This document shows positions 1-6,025 of a stretch of 9,929 bases of DNA, in pieces (position 1 is the first letter of the stretch; every line of letters begins with the position of its first letter). The position numbers and the translations under genes were made by a program. Under the pieces are notes generated by a model. That model ran no database searches. It was not told where the DNA came from and was given only the letters and a program-made list of their open reading frames with translations. Origin of the DNA: Dehalococcoidia bacterium UBA2158 (lineage in GTDB: Bacteria > Chloroflexota > Dehalococcoidia > Lucifugimonadales > UBA3495); NCBI GenBank assembly GCA_002328185.1, contig DCWQ01000032.1, forward strand, positions 1 through 9,929. The letters run 5' to 3'.

Positions 1-88
1 CTTTACAGGTTCAGCATTCCAACCCCGGTTTGGGAGCGCCTAAAATGAAATCCCCTGTAATCAGCAGGTGATTTTCTTTGCGCCTTCT

Positions 89-105
89 GACTCTTGTTAA
101 GAGTC
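89..105. repeat. Short perfect hairpin in the unassigned left end
   Basis: Seven bases (gactctt) pair perfectly with aagagtc across a 3-base loop. The surrounding bases 1-168 show no convincing ORF on either strand. A second imperfect inverted repeat, aatcccctg/caggtgatt with one mismatch, lies just before it at about 50-75. There is no T-run on either side, so it is not a standard terminator. Its function is unknown; it could belong to the flank of the tmRNA-like locus or to an old insertion boundary. Confidence 0.35.
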
Positions 106-168
106 ACGGTTTCGCCATGGAGCATCTTGACCCATAACGGCCAACGGCTTCCTCGTCCAACCCTCCGG

Positions 169-206
169 AAACAAAACCACCCCAGCTTTTTGAGCTAGGG
201 TGGTTA
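169..206 (-). terminator. Rho-independent terminator downstream of the tmRNA-like RNA
   Basis: On the minus strand the arm 205-193 pairs with 187-175: 8 bp, one A/C mismatch, then 4 bp (AGCT/AGCT) closing a 5-base loop. It is followed directly by the T-rich tract TTTTGTTT (176 to 169). The hairpin begins about 10 bases after the CCA end of the tmRNA-like sequence at 216, which is where a tmRNA transcript would end. This placement is the best argument that the RNA 3' end is genuine rather than a chance match. Confidence 0.8.
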
Positions 207-215
207 CTATTGGCT

Positions 216-412
216 TGGTGGAGACGGGGGAGAGTCGAACTCCGGATATGGCCCCTCCAGTTGTGGATGCACTACGTGATCTCTCCGTGGCTTTGGCCCG
301 CCTGGCAAATGCCCTCGATGAAGCCAGCTCTATTTCGTTGGAACTGTGAAGAGCGGTTTCGTTAACGGGAATCAAACTCGCCGGTGTTCAAACCACCTCC
401 GACGATGTCTCC
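216..412 (-). ncRNA. ssrA: tmRNA-like RNA: 3' tRNA-like domain, short or truncated
   Basis: tmRNA rescues stalled ribosomes, charging with alanine and supplying a short tag reading frame. Read on minus, the 3' end shows a GGAG/CTCC arm closing the 7-base loop TTCGACT, then GTCTCC, A and an encoded CCA ending at 216. Just 5' of the T-arm is a stretch resembling the P2 strand of tmRNAs (CACGTAGTGCATCC, about 277-264). GGAGAC at 412-407 could pair with GTCTCC as the acceptor stem, giving only 197 bases, against roughly 350 in most bacteria. The T-stem looks irregular: there is one extra base between loop and CCA compared with usual tmRNAs. No frame gives a tag ending in the usual hydrophobic residues plus stop; the main frame has no stop at all. 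The 5' limit at 412 is therefore a guess. It may be a decayed gene, an ssrA 3'-end copy left by an integrating element, or an unusual minimal or split tmRNA. The terminator behind it supports a real 3' end. Confidence 0.5.
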
Positions 413-422
413 AACTGCGGAA

Positions 423-452
423 GGTTGATTCCCCTCGCGAGGGGAATCAACC
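423..452. repeat. Perfect 30-base palindrome over the stop codon of the stress protein
   Basis: Fifteen bases (ggttgattcccctcg) are followed immediately by their exact reverse complement, centred between 437 and 438. As RNA this makes a stem of 13 bp with a CGCG loop. The TGA stop of the universal stress gene (449-447 on minus) lies inside the stem. No T-run follows on either strand, so it is not a typical intrinsic terminator; it may stabilise a 3' end, end transcription with help, or bind a dimeric protein. It also separates the stress gene from the tmRNA-like locus. Confidence 0.75.
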
Positions 453-1373
453 CGTCCTGATCACCAATACCGGATCTCCTGAGTGGCGTACAACGCAGTC
501 TGTCACGCTGCCCAAAGTCCAACGTGACGGCCCGGAGCGACCGTGAGTTGTCATGGCTACCAAGCTGCCCGGAGTTTCCGAAGCCGTATCTACTATTACA
601 TTAGACGCAGGCCCGTGCTTGACGATGTGATCAATGTTGGCAACTCCTCGGTCCTTGAGGTCATTTTCCAATCCTTTGATATATTCAGCCGCTTGGTTGC
701 TGGCATCACAAGCCATTTTTTCATAGCTCGGGAAGTGCAACCCACCGACGCCTTCCAATCGTTGATAACCGGTCATAGCGCTGAATTCTTGCACGGTTGC
801 AACGGCCTCAAGCAAGGTGACCTTGAGATTAAGGGCATAGGCCAGTGATGCGACGTGAGGCAGTACCTCCTCGGATAAAGGGGAACCATCAACAGGGGCA
901 ATTATTGTTTCGAGATTCATCTCGGGCTCTGATTTGTCATTACCATGGCTGCGTACGATTAACATCGGGTTTTTCGTGCGGTGGAGGACGGTATCTACGA
1001 CACTGCCCAACAACCACCGAGTTAGCCCTGATCGGCCATGTGTGGCGATGGCTATCAGGGAATTAGGGGTCTTGCCTGCTTCTCTGCTAATGACGGAAGC
1101 GGCGTCACCTTCATAAGGCGCGCATGTTATTTCCGTAACTGGCATTTTTCTTTTAATGTCGTTCAGGTAATCCGTTGCATGGTCGAGTCTACCCTGGCTG
1201 ATATTACTAACGTAGCGGCCGCGCGCCGGGTCACTCATCGTCTCGGGTACCGAATCGCAAACCTGCATCAAGTGGATTGGGATGCTGAGACCTAAGCTAA
1301 TCTGTGTGGCGTAGCATAGGACCCTTTCTGACATCGGAGATCCGTCTAATGGCACCAAAATTCGGTCGTACAT
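447..1373 (-). CDS. Tandem universal stress protein (two USP domains)
   Basis: Soluble cytoplasmic protein of the universal stress protein family (UspA fold); members bind ATP or act as stress and redox-responsive regulators, with no fixed reaction. Two copies of the domain are visible in 308 residues. The first starts ILVPLDGSPMSE and ends with THGRSGLTRWLLGS near residues 110-125. The second starts IIAPVDGSPLSEEVLPH near 155 and ends with THGRSGPSRWTLGS near 280-295. Both keep the THG-x9-GS part of the nucleotide-binding loop, but the first glycine of the usual G-x2-G motif is A or T. The length is normal for a two-domain member. The ATG at 1373 is preceded by the strong ribosome site AGGAGGT, so the start is secure. 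It is transcribed alone towards the tmRNA-like RNA. TATTAT at 1416-1411 is a possible -10 box but has no good -35 partner. Confidence 0.93.
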   Translation of the reverse strand: MYDRILVPLDGSPMSERVLCYATQISLGLSIPIHLMQVCDSVPETMSDPARGRYVSNISQGRLDHATDYLNDIKRKMPVTEITCAPYEGDAASVISREAGKTPNSLIAIATHGRSGLTRWLLGSVVDTVLHRTKNPMLIVRSHGNDKSEPEMNLETIIAPVDGSPLSEEVLPHVASLAYALNLKVTLLEAVATVQEFSAMTGYQRLEGVGGLHFPSYEKMACDASNQAAEYIKGLENDLKDRGVANIDHIVKHGPASNVIVDTASETPGSLVAMTTHGRSGPSRWTLGSVTDCVVRHSGDPVLVIRTG

Positions 1374-1553
1374 AAGATACCTCCTTCCATGAAAGACCGT
1401 TTACACCTGAATAATATTGCGCCGGTCTGGCTAGCGCATGAGCCCCTTGGCCTGTCTTTCGTGGACAACCGGCAGTATTAGTACTAGTCCATAAATTGAT
1501 GGTCGTATGAAAGGATTCCGGGAAAGAGGTACCGGTGTGTGGGATAACCCAGA

Positions 1554-1796
1554 GTGGCCATCACCGTTGGAATACGTTCCCGTCCGGTGGAACGCCACGT
1601 TGCAGAAAGGCAAAGCGTAACCATCGAAACGGAAATTGGGGCAATTAGTGTGAAAGTTAAATCCTTGGGCGGCGGGACGATGAGCGTTGCCCCGGAGTCG
1701 GACAACTGTCGGCGCATTGCCTTGGAGACGGGCATACCATTCCAGGAAATTTATCAGAGGGTGGTTGAAGAGGCGCGGCGCCAGCTGTTCGCCTAG
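1554..1796 (+). CDS. Orphan LarC C-terminal domain (nickel-pincer cofactor synthesis)
   Basis: LarC is the CTP-dependent enzyme that inserts nickel into the pincer cofactor of lactate racemase-type enzymes. This ORF of 80 residues matches only the end of LarC: ITVGIRSRPVERHVAERQ, VTIETEIGAISVKVKSLGG, VAPESDNCRRIALETGIP and a final helix FQEIYQRVVEEARRQL. These follow the family order of (T)xGVRxxPVxR, VTVETxxGxVxVKV, APExxDCRRLAxExGxP. The N-terminal part found in full LarC (about 400 residues) is absent: a TAA lies at 1545-1547 in the same frame, and the 180 bases upstream show no LarC-like reading in any frame. The start is GTG at 1554, without a clear ribosome site. Some lactobacilli encode LarC as two overlapping ORFs, so a separate C-terminal unit is possible, but no LarB, LarE, LarA or LarC N-terminal gene is in the window. 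It may be a gene remnant or a stand-alone CTP-binding domain acting with partners encoded elsewhere. Confidence 0.7.
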   Translation: MAITVGIRSRPVERHVAERQSVTIETEIGAISVKVKSLGGGTMSVAPESDNCRRIALETGIPFQEIYQRVVEEARRQLFA

Positions 1797-1832
1797 TTAA
1801 TTTTGGGCATGTAGTTGGGATTATAACGAGGT

Positions 1833-2717
1833 TTAGCTAGCCATCAACTCCTCGATCAAAGCCCGCATCTCTTCTGCAAAGAACTCGTAGGAGCGGTTCT
1901 GGTAGCCGAGGAGGCGCTGGGATTCACTCGTGTCATACCAATCAACCCATCCCGGTGAGCTGCGGTAGGTGGCGTCCGTAGCAGGAGCTCCCACGAAAGT
2001 GTAAAAATCCTCTACGTAACGCTTCCCCACTAGCTGCCAAGTTACCCCGCCGGCAATATTCAGAGGCTTGTCAGAGCCCGCCTTCTCACCCGCCGCTGCG
2101 AACAAGGCATCGACCACGTCGTCGCGGTGCACCATCTCCACCCGCTGCTCAACAGTGAAAGGCCAGACCTCCGGCGGCTCGAGGAAAGCAGGCACTGCAA
2201 TGGGCGCTATTCTGAGAATTACCGAGTTCAGTCTGGAACCGGCTATCAATGCCTCAGCCTGAATCTTACTCTCGGCGTACACGTCAATCGCCCTTTGTGG
2301 GTGCCCTGTTACGACGGGAGGTGCCTCAGCGCTGGTATCTCCGTAGGTGCTGACAGAGGACGCAAAAACCAGCACAGAGCTGGCGGCTTCCCGCTCCATG
2401 GCTTGAATAATGGACTCGGTCCCCGCCACGTTAACCGTCATGGTCAGTACACGGGCTGCCTCGCTGCGAGGAGGCAAAAGAGCCGCGAGGTGCACAACGG
2501 CGGTAACCCCGGTAACAGCCTCTATTAGCGCCGATTTATCGCCGATATCGCCCTGAATAATCTGGACTTCCGGGCGTTCTTCCAGACCGGAAAAGTCCAT
2601 CTCGGGCAGATCGAAGACGCGGACTTTCCAGCGGTTAGTTGCAAAGCGGTCAGTGAGCCTTTTTCCCAGGCTACCGGCTCCCCCGGTGATGAGAACAGTC
2701 CCGGGCGCTTTACTCAC
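1833..2717 (-). CDS. NAD(P)-dependent epimerase/dehydratase, extended SDR family
   Basis: Cytoplasmic Rossmann-fold oxidoreductase or epimerase of 294 residues, normal for the extended short-chain dehydrogenase family. The cofactor motif TGGAGSLG is at residues 11-18, an acidic residue (D36 in VFDLP) after the second strand suggests NAD rather than NADP, HLAAL is at 76-80, and the catalytic set is S120/S121 (FASS) with Y147-x3-K151. The segment RIAPIAVP near 169 is the usual substrate-side loop. The substrate cannot be read from sequence; sugar nucleotides, uronates or other small carbonyl compounds are possible. The start is GTG at 2717: its GTGA overlaps the stop of the upstream gene by 4 bases, so the two are probably translationally coupled. 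AGGGA about 10 bases upstream is a reasonable ribosome site. No terminator is obvious between its end and the convergent LarC-like ORF 36 bases away. Confidence 0.9.
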   Translation of the reverse strand: MSKAPGTVLITGGAGSLGKRLTDRFATNRWKVRVFDLPEMDFSGLEERPEVQIIQGDIGDKSALIEAVTGVTAVVHLAALLPPRSEAARVLTMTVNVAGTESIIQAMEREAASSVLVFASSVSTYGDTSAEAPPVVTGHPQRAIDVYAESKIQAEALIAGSRLNSVILRIAPIAVPAFLEPPEVWPFTVEQRVEMVHRDDVVDALFAAAGEKAGSDKPLNIAGGVTWQLVGKRYVEDFYTFVGAPATDATYRSSPGWVDWYDTSESQRLLGYQNRSYEFFAEEMRALIEELMAS

Positions 2718-3043
2718 GTCAAAGTTGTCCCTTTCATACCGGATTTATCTATGACTTCCTGGGCGCTCTTTATGAACTGCTCCAAGGCCGAGCCGAATGC
2801 GCTCCAATGTGCTTCCCCGCTCAACTCCAAGAGAGCTTTAGCGTCTCGCTGGCATGTTCTAGTCACCGGGATGCTGGGCATGGTTTTGAAAAAAAACGTC
2901 CCCTCAAGTTCGTTGAATTTTTCAATTATTTCCACCAACGAGGCTTCCCAGGCTTGAGAAGGCTCTTCTTCCTTGTCTAACCCGTCCACGATTTCATGAC
3001 AAATTGCAGCCGAATCCACGAGCATTTCCTGTCCTGACAACAT
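2714..3043 (-). CDS. Small helical protein of unknown function, first gene of SDR operon
   Basis: I do not recognise this protein. With the start chosen here it has 109 residues (MLSGQEMLVDSAAICHEI...), rich in Glu, Ala and Ser and apparently all alpha-helical, with no signal peptide or membrane segment. A central stretch FFFKTMPSIPVTRTCQRDAK is the least helical part. The ATG at 3043 is preferred over a further ATG at 3109 because GGAG lies 10 bases upstream of it and the extra 22 residues (hydrophobic, with two prolines) look untranslated; a promoter candidate also lies between the two. Its stop overlaps the GTG of the SDR gene by 4 bases (GTGA), indicating one transcript and a possible shared pathway. 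Cytosolic partner or regulator are both open. Confidence 0.65.
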   Translation of the reverse strand: MLSGQEMLVDSAAICHEIVDGLDKEEEPSQAWEASLVEIIEKFNELEGTFFFKTMPSIPVTRTCQRDAKALLELSGEAHWSAFGSALEQFIKSAQEVIDKSGMKGTTLT

Positions 3044-3071
3044 CCGGTTGATTCTCCATGTAGGTGGTATT

Positions 3072-3100
3072 AGTATCGTTGCCTTAAATATTATCAACAA
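3072..3100 (-). promoter_or_regulatory. Candidate promoter of the small protein-SDR operon
   Basis: On the minus strand TTGTTG (3100-3095) and GATACT (3077-3072) are separated by 17 bases, each matching four of six consensus positions. Transcription would begin near 3065, about 20 bases before the ATG at 3043. A perfect TTGACA at 3159-3154 lies further upstream but has no convincing -10 at the right distance. Confidence 0.3.
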
Positions 3101-3241
3101 TTCTGCCACAGCGAAGGGGGCTTTAGGCCACGTCCACCTCGGAGCAACAGTATTGTCAATAGGTTCTTTCCCACCTTCTACCGCCAGTCTTTCAGAAGGA
3201 GAGGAAGGGCGTCCTAAAACGAAAATTGGGGAGCACTGATA

Positions 3242-4666
3242 TCAATCGTCAGCCGGGATGGGGGTTTCCTCGGCATTCTCCACTTTGCCATTGACCGTGT
3301 GCGGATAGTGCTTCTTCATGGCTTCGATATCTACTTCATCTAGCCTATTGTAGCCCTTCCCATCGTGTAGGTCGTAAGGAAAGGGCATGAATCTTTCGAA
3401 GCTTTCCTTGAACCTTTGACGGGTCGGCCTTCGGTCATATGGGAACGTGAACTGGGCCGGGTCTCCGGGAGCCACTGTGGTTAGTTCATAGTCGCGGCTA
3501 CCAAGCCCGTTGGCATGCCCAGTGTTGATGGTGGCAACTTCGCTCTGACCATGGAACGTGGCTGCAGCAGCCTCAAATTTGTGATCTCCAGGGTGATGGG
3601 CGTCCATCATTTCTGATGCCGAGCCGGGAATCCCGACCGAACGTTTGGCGGCGTCGACGCAGGCTTGGTCGATGGCGACTGGGTCTTTGCTGGCGAACAC
3701 TCCAAGATGGGGCACGATGGGCATATCGGAGTGGTTGGCGCAGTCGCATCGTGGTGAGACATCCACGGCCATGTTGATGTAGCCAACTTTGGTCTCTCCA
3801 ACAGCCTTTACCACGCCCAGTGCAGCATCTGCTATCGCGATATCGGTGGCGTCAAAGATGACTGGAGCGATGTCCAAAATACCCCGGCTACCCATGGGCC
3901 CGAAACACGAGAGACAGTTCGCGCACTTTTCCCGCTCCCATTGGATCTCCGAGTTGCCGTTCTCTCCCGTGACGTGCCAAAGGTTGAAGGGGCAGACATC
4001 TTCCAGGCTTTCCCAGTCCGGGGTTTCCGTCTTGCCTTTGAATGCTTCGGGGTGGAACTCCGCGGCGGAGCCTAACCCGTATTTGGGATGTCCTCCCATG
4101 TGGACATTGAACTTGCCCCGTTTGGATTGACACCCGATACCCAGGTTCTTGAGAGAACCGCCGATCACGCCCATGGAGTGGCCTTTGAAATGGGTCAGAG
4201 CGATTAGAACATCGGCGGCGGCGATGGCCTGAGCAACGTAAGCTTCTTTAAGCAGGTACCCCTCGGGGATGTCTACCCGATAATCGCTGGTGCCAATGAA
4301 ACCGTCAGCCACGATAAAGGGGCATCCCAAAGTAGCTGAACTATAGCCGTTCCGCTCAGCGGTCTGCAGGATATCGAGTTCGGTGACTCTAGAAGCCCAG
4401 GGGTTGTAGCTCTGGGTGGTCGTATCGCAAACGAAGGGCCTCCCGCCCAATTCCTTGATCCGGTCGGCCAAAGCGCGAGCGTAAACCGGTCGCAGATATG
4501 CCGTGTTGTTCCACTCCCCGCAATGTACTTTGATAGCGACCACGTCGTTAGGACCGATGATCTTGTCCAGTCCGGCGGCATCGAATACAGTTAGCATCTT
4601 TGCCACCAGGCTGGTCTCGGTAGACTCAGAATGAGCGTCCATGTAATGCACTTGTGAAGTAGCCAT
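3242..4666 (-). CDS. DUF362 family protein, 474 residues
   Basis: Member of the DUF362 (PF04015) family, which is uncharacterised and often carries iron-sulfur motifs. Family features are the N-terminal block VVAIKVHCGEWNN (42-54, C49), VCDTTTQSYNP, ALTHFKGHSMGVIGGSLKNL in the middle, and SKDPVAIDQACVDAA near the end, the common DUF362 signature. Cysteines cluster at C225 (DVCP), then C248-x2-C251-x2-C254 (CANCLSC) and C307/C309 (RCDC). The triplet resembles half of a ferredoxin motif but lacks the usual fourth cysteine and proline after it, so a complete 4Fe-4S site would have to use C225 or a later cysteine. No signal peptide or membrane helix is seen, so it is probably cytoplasmic. The C-terminal 80 residues are rich in Arg, Tyr and Pro. 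The ATG at 4666 has the strong ribosome site GAGGGG, and a promoter is placed at 4733-4761. It is apparently monocistronic; 130 bases separate it from the next minus gene. The family call is firm, the function unknown. Confidence 0.88.
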   Translation of the reverse strand: MATSQVHYMDAHSESTETSLVAKMLTVFDAAGLDKIIGPNDVVAIKVHCGEWNNTAYLRPVYARALADRIKELGGRPFVCDTTTQSYNPWASRVTELDILQTAERNGYSSATLGCPFIVADGFIGTSDYRVDIPEGYLLKEAYVAQAIAAADVLIALTHFKGHSMGVIGGSLKNLGIGCQSKRGKFNVHMGGHPKYGLGSAAEFHPEAFKGKTETPDWESLEDVCPFNLWHVTGENGNSEIQWEREKCANCLSCFGPMGSRGILDIAPVIFDATDIAIADAALGVVKAVGETKVGYINMAVDVSPRCDCANHSDMPIVPHLGVFASKDPVAIDQACVDAAKRSVGIPGSASEMMDAHHPGDHKFEAAAATFHGQSEVATINTGHANGLGSRDYELTTVAPGDPAQFTFPYDRRPTRQRFKESFERFMPFPYDLHDGKGYNRLDEVDIEAMKKHYPHTVNGKVENAEETPIPADD

Positions 4667-4732
4667 GGTACCCCCCTCAATTAACGGCAGTTTATTTGGC
4701 AGTCTTGGACAAATTACCCTATTTCGCTCGGA

Positions 4733-4761
4733 AACGTAACATTGTGGTTTTACGTTGTCAA
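4733..4761 (-). promoter_or_regulatory. Sigma70-like promoter of the DUF362 gene
   Basis: A perfect TTGACA (4761-4756 on minus) is 17 bases from TACGTT (4738-4733), which keeps the first, second and last bases of the -10 consensus. The predicted start near 4726 leaves a leader of about 60 bases before the ATG at 4666. Confidence 0.5.
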
Positions 4762-4769
4762 TCGAGTTT

Positions 4770-5093
4770 CTAAGCCTGTACCTCCTCTATCTCCTTTACT
4801 GTTTCTTCTTTCGTGATTTCATCTTCACGTGGTATCGCAACTTGGTTCCATGAAATTTCCGGGCCGATGGCAAACCGCTTGAGACTGAGCAAACTTCTGG
4901 AAATGGCTGCTGGGACATTGTGCGGCCGCGTTGTCGTTTTCGAGTATCAGGTAACTGCCATCACTGCACGGATTGCGCTGATTGTTCTACCGAGGAGATT
5001 AACGAATTTGCAGCGGTTAGCCGGTCAAATTCTGATAACTTGTTGGTACCAAATAGCATTAATTGGAAAATAGGCTGGCTATTTCAGCTATAA
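4770..5093. other. Unresolved segment with Cys-rich open frame, possible gene remnant
   Basis: No intact gene is recognised in the 535 bases between DUF362 and the recombinase remnant. On plus, one frame is open from 4854 to a TAA at 5091-5093 (79 residues); it contains CWDIVRPRCRF, then CHHCTDCADCSTEEINEF, i.e. four cysteines spaced C-x2-C-x2-C-x2-C, as in metal-binding sites. A GTG at 4920 is the only plausible start (57 residues) and lacks a good ribosome site. On minus, a frame reads into the TAG at 4772-4770 with the protein-like end EISWNQVAIPRED followed by an acidic tail, but a TGA at 4949-4947 interrupts it; two other minus frames give short protein-like runs nearby (GSYLILENDNAAA; FDRLTAANSLISSVEQ). 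This could be a decayed minus gene with frameshifts, a small plus gene, or neither. Codon statistics are needed to choose. Confidence 0.25.
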
Positions 5094-5201
5094 AGTGGGA
5101 CTGCCTGGCATACCACATGACAGGGCAATATGAACGGCATCGACTTCTATGCTAACGGATGTTCGAGTTCAAGCTTCCAACAACACGGCCAGACCGCGTT
5201 C

Positions 5202-5501
5202 TCAGTATAGTTCGACTCTGCTCCATCCCCCAGTAACTAACTCCGAGGCGCCGGTTGTTACGGGTTCTCCCAGGTTGAAGAGCGGTAGAAACTCGGGCTT
5301 AGGCTTAAGTCCGAGTACCAGTCTCTGGGCCATGTCTACATATACACCGTCCAGCATCATGCTCAGCAACTGGTGGCGCTCCTCCAGCGTCGCCGCCCCC
5401 CAGGCCTCCAACAGCCCTTCGATGTGGCCCCCATCTGGAAATTCGCTCTTATCGACAGCCTCTAGGTTGGAGTATCTCTCGGCCAAGTCCCTTAATGTCA
5501 T
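5202..5501 (-). pseudogene. C-terminal remnant of a serine recombinase
   Basis: The 99-codon frame matches the distal end of large serine recombinases (resolvase/integrase type): a coiled-coil piece LRDLAERYSNLE, then LLEAWGAATLEERHQLLSMM, LDGVYVDMAQRLVLGLKPKP and EFLPLFNL. The family pattern there is W-x-x-A-T-x-E-E-R-x-x-L-L-x-x-x-x-x-x-V-Y-V-D, with a K-P-K-P-x-F-x-P-L-F end. The catalytic serine domain, the recombinase domain and the zinc ribbon are missing. A TGA lies two codons before the ATG at 5501, and the 450 bases upstream show no further recombinase reading in any frame I followed. It is therefore a fragment left by deletion, and a sign of past element integration here. The end of the frame (after residue 80, VTTGASELVTGGWSR) may be native or run-on sequence. 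Confidence 0.75.
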
Positions 5502-5639
5502 CGATCACACCAGGCTGATCAGCTTATAGAACTAACTGATGATACTTGAATTTGGACGATGAAACCGCACGGATCCTGTCTTCCAAGGTCGGTGAACGCC
5601 CACAGTGTGGGAGTTGTCTAATCCCCGTCTATAAAATAC

Positions 5640-5669
5640 CGAAAGCCCCCTCGAATTAGGGTCTTTTCG
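5640..5669 (+). terminator. Terminator-like hairpin in the gene-free stretch
   Basis: The arms cgaaagccccct and agggtcttttcg pair over 12 positions with one wobble and two mismatches around a 6-base loop. The downstream arm contains TCTTTTCG on plus, and the minus strand continues with CTTTCGGTATTTT, so it could work either way. No intact gene ends next to it, so it may be a leftover of a lost gene. Confidence 0.35.
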
Positions 5670-5704
5670 TATATTGGTCCCGTTAGTATTTGCTAATACG
5701 TCAC

Positions 5705-5719
5705 CGTAGTGATACTACG
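5705..5719. repeat. Small perfect dyad upstream of the TRAP cluster
   Basis: CGTAGT and ACTACG form a perfect 6-bp inverted repeat across GAT. It lies within a cluster of short inverted repeats, including ttag/ctaa around tatttg (5683-5696) and ggg/ccc (5723-5737), about 240 bases before the first possible TRAP start. It may be an operator, a leader structure or chance. Confidence 0.3.
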
Positions 5720-5943
5720 TTACGGGATGTACTGTCCCAGCATTCAGGCCATAGCTAGAAAAATCCTTTAACTTGAGCTAGTATCGGCCAGTCTGACTTG
5801 AGGTTTTTGAGGTAACGCCCTGCTGAATAAATTACAACCTGCAAACTTTCAGGAGTACTACGTTAATACCCTGTCTACCGGGAGATGCGACGGGAAAGGC
5901 GGTCTTTTCGCAAGGACCCTGAAAGATCATCACCGTATGTCAT

Positions 5944-6000
5944 GGGAGGCCTTCTCGCATGCAGTTAAATCAAGAGTCCTTGCCAAAAACATTTCAATAG
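5944..6000 (+). other. Ribosome site and 13-codon ORF just before DctM1
   Basis: GGGAGG at 5944-5949 is 9 bases from ATG at 5959, the best initiation signal in this region. The frame gives MQLNQESLPKTFQ and stops at TAG 5998-6000, 25 bases before the GTG assigned to DctM1. If one A of the AAAAA run at 5985-5989 is removed, the frame runs without a stop straight into the permease. So this is either the true start of DctM1 with a frameshift, or a short leader peptide. Confidence 0.5.
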
Positions 6001-6025
6001 CCCCAATTCCTTCGCTCTGGCGGTT

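Larger units (their letters stand above)
5502..5958. other. Gene-free stretch with several short dyads, 5' of the TRAP cluster
   Basis: I see no convincing coding region on either strand. The stretch holds the dyad cccacagtgtggg (5599-5611), the terminator-like hairpin 5640-5669, and a cluster of small inverted repeats at 5679-5737. It should contain the promoter of the TRAP cluster, but the -35 and -10 candidates (TTGAGG near 5798 and 5810 with AT-rich boxes near 5825) are not well spaced. Decayed DNA from the recombinase element is the other likely content. Confidence 0.4.

Noticed and set aside
97..375. 92-residue open frame on minus
   Set aside because: It runs through the tmRNA-like T-arm, the CCA end and the terminator hairpin, and its composition is not protein-like.
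361..412. Possible separate tRNA gene (GGAGAC start, GTTTGATTC resembling a T-loop)
   Set aside because: No D-arm, anticodon arm or matching acceptor stem could be built in the available length.
1507..1553. FRE-like residues in another frame upstream of the LarC-like ORF, suggesting a frameshifted longer LarC
   Set aside because: The family has only about four residues between FRE and GVR, but here some 14 codons separate them, and no other LarC motif occurs upstream.
3607..4133. Open frames antisense to, or out of frame with, the DUF362 gene
   Set aside because: Shadows of a well-supported coding sequence; low-complexity Pro/Ser/Arg composition and no ribosome sites.
4813..5073. 86-residue plus-strand ORF starting MISSSRG
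   Set aside because: No ribosome site and less protein-like than the neighbouring plus frame; overlaps competing readings on both strands.
5149..5529. 126-residue plus-strand ORF
   Set aside because: Antisense shadow of the recombinase remnant, rich in Ser, Pro and Thr.
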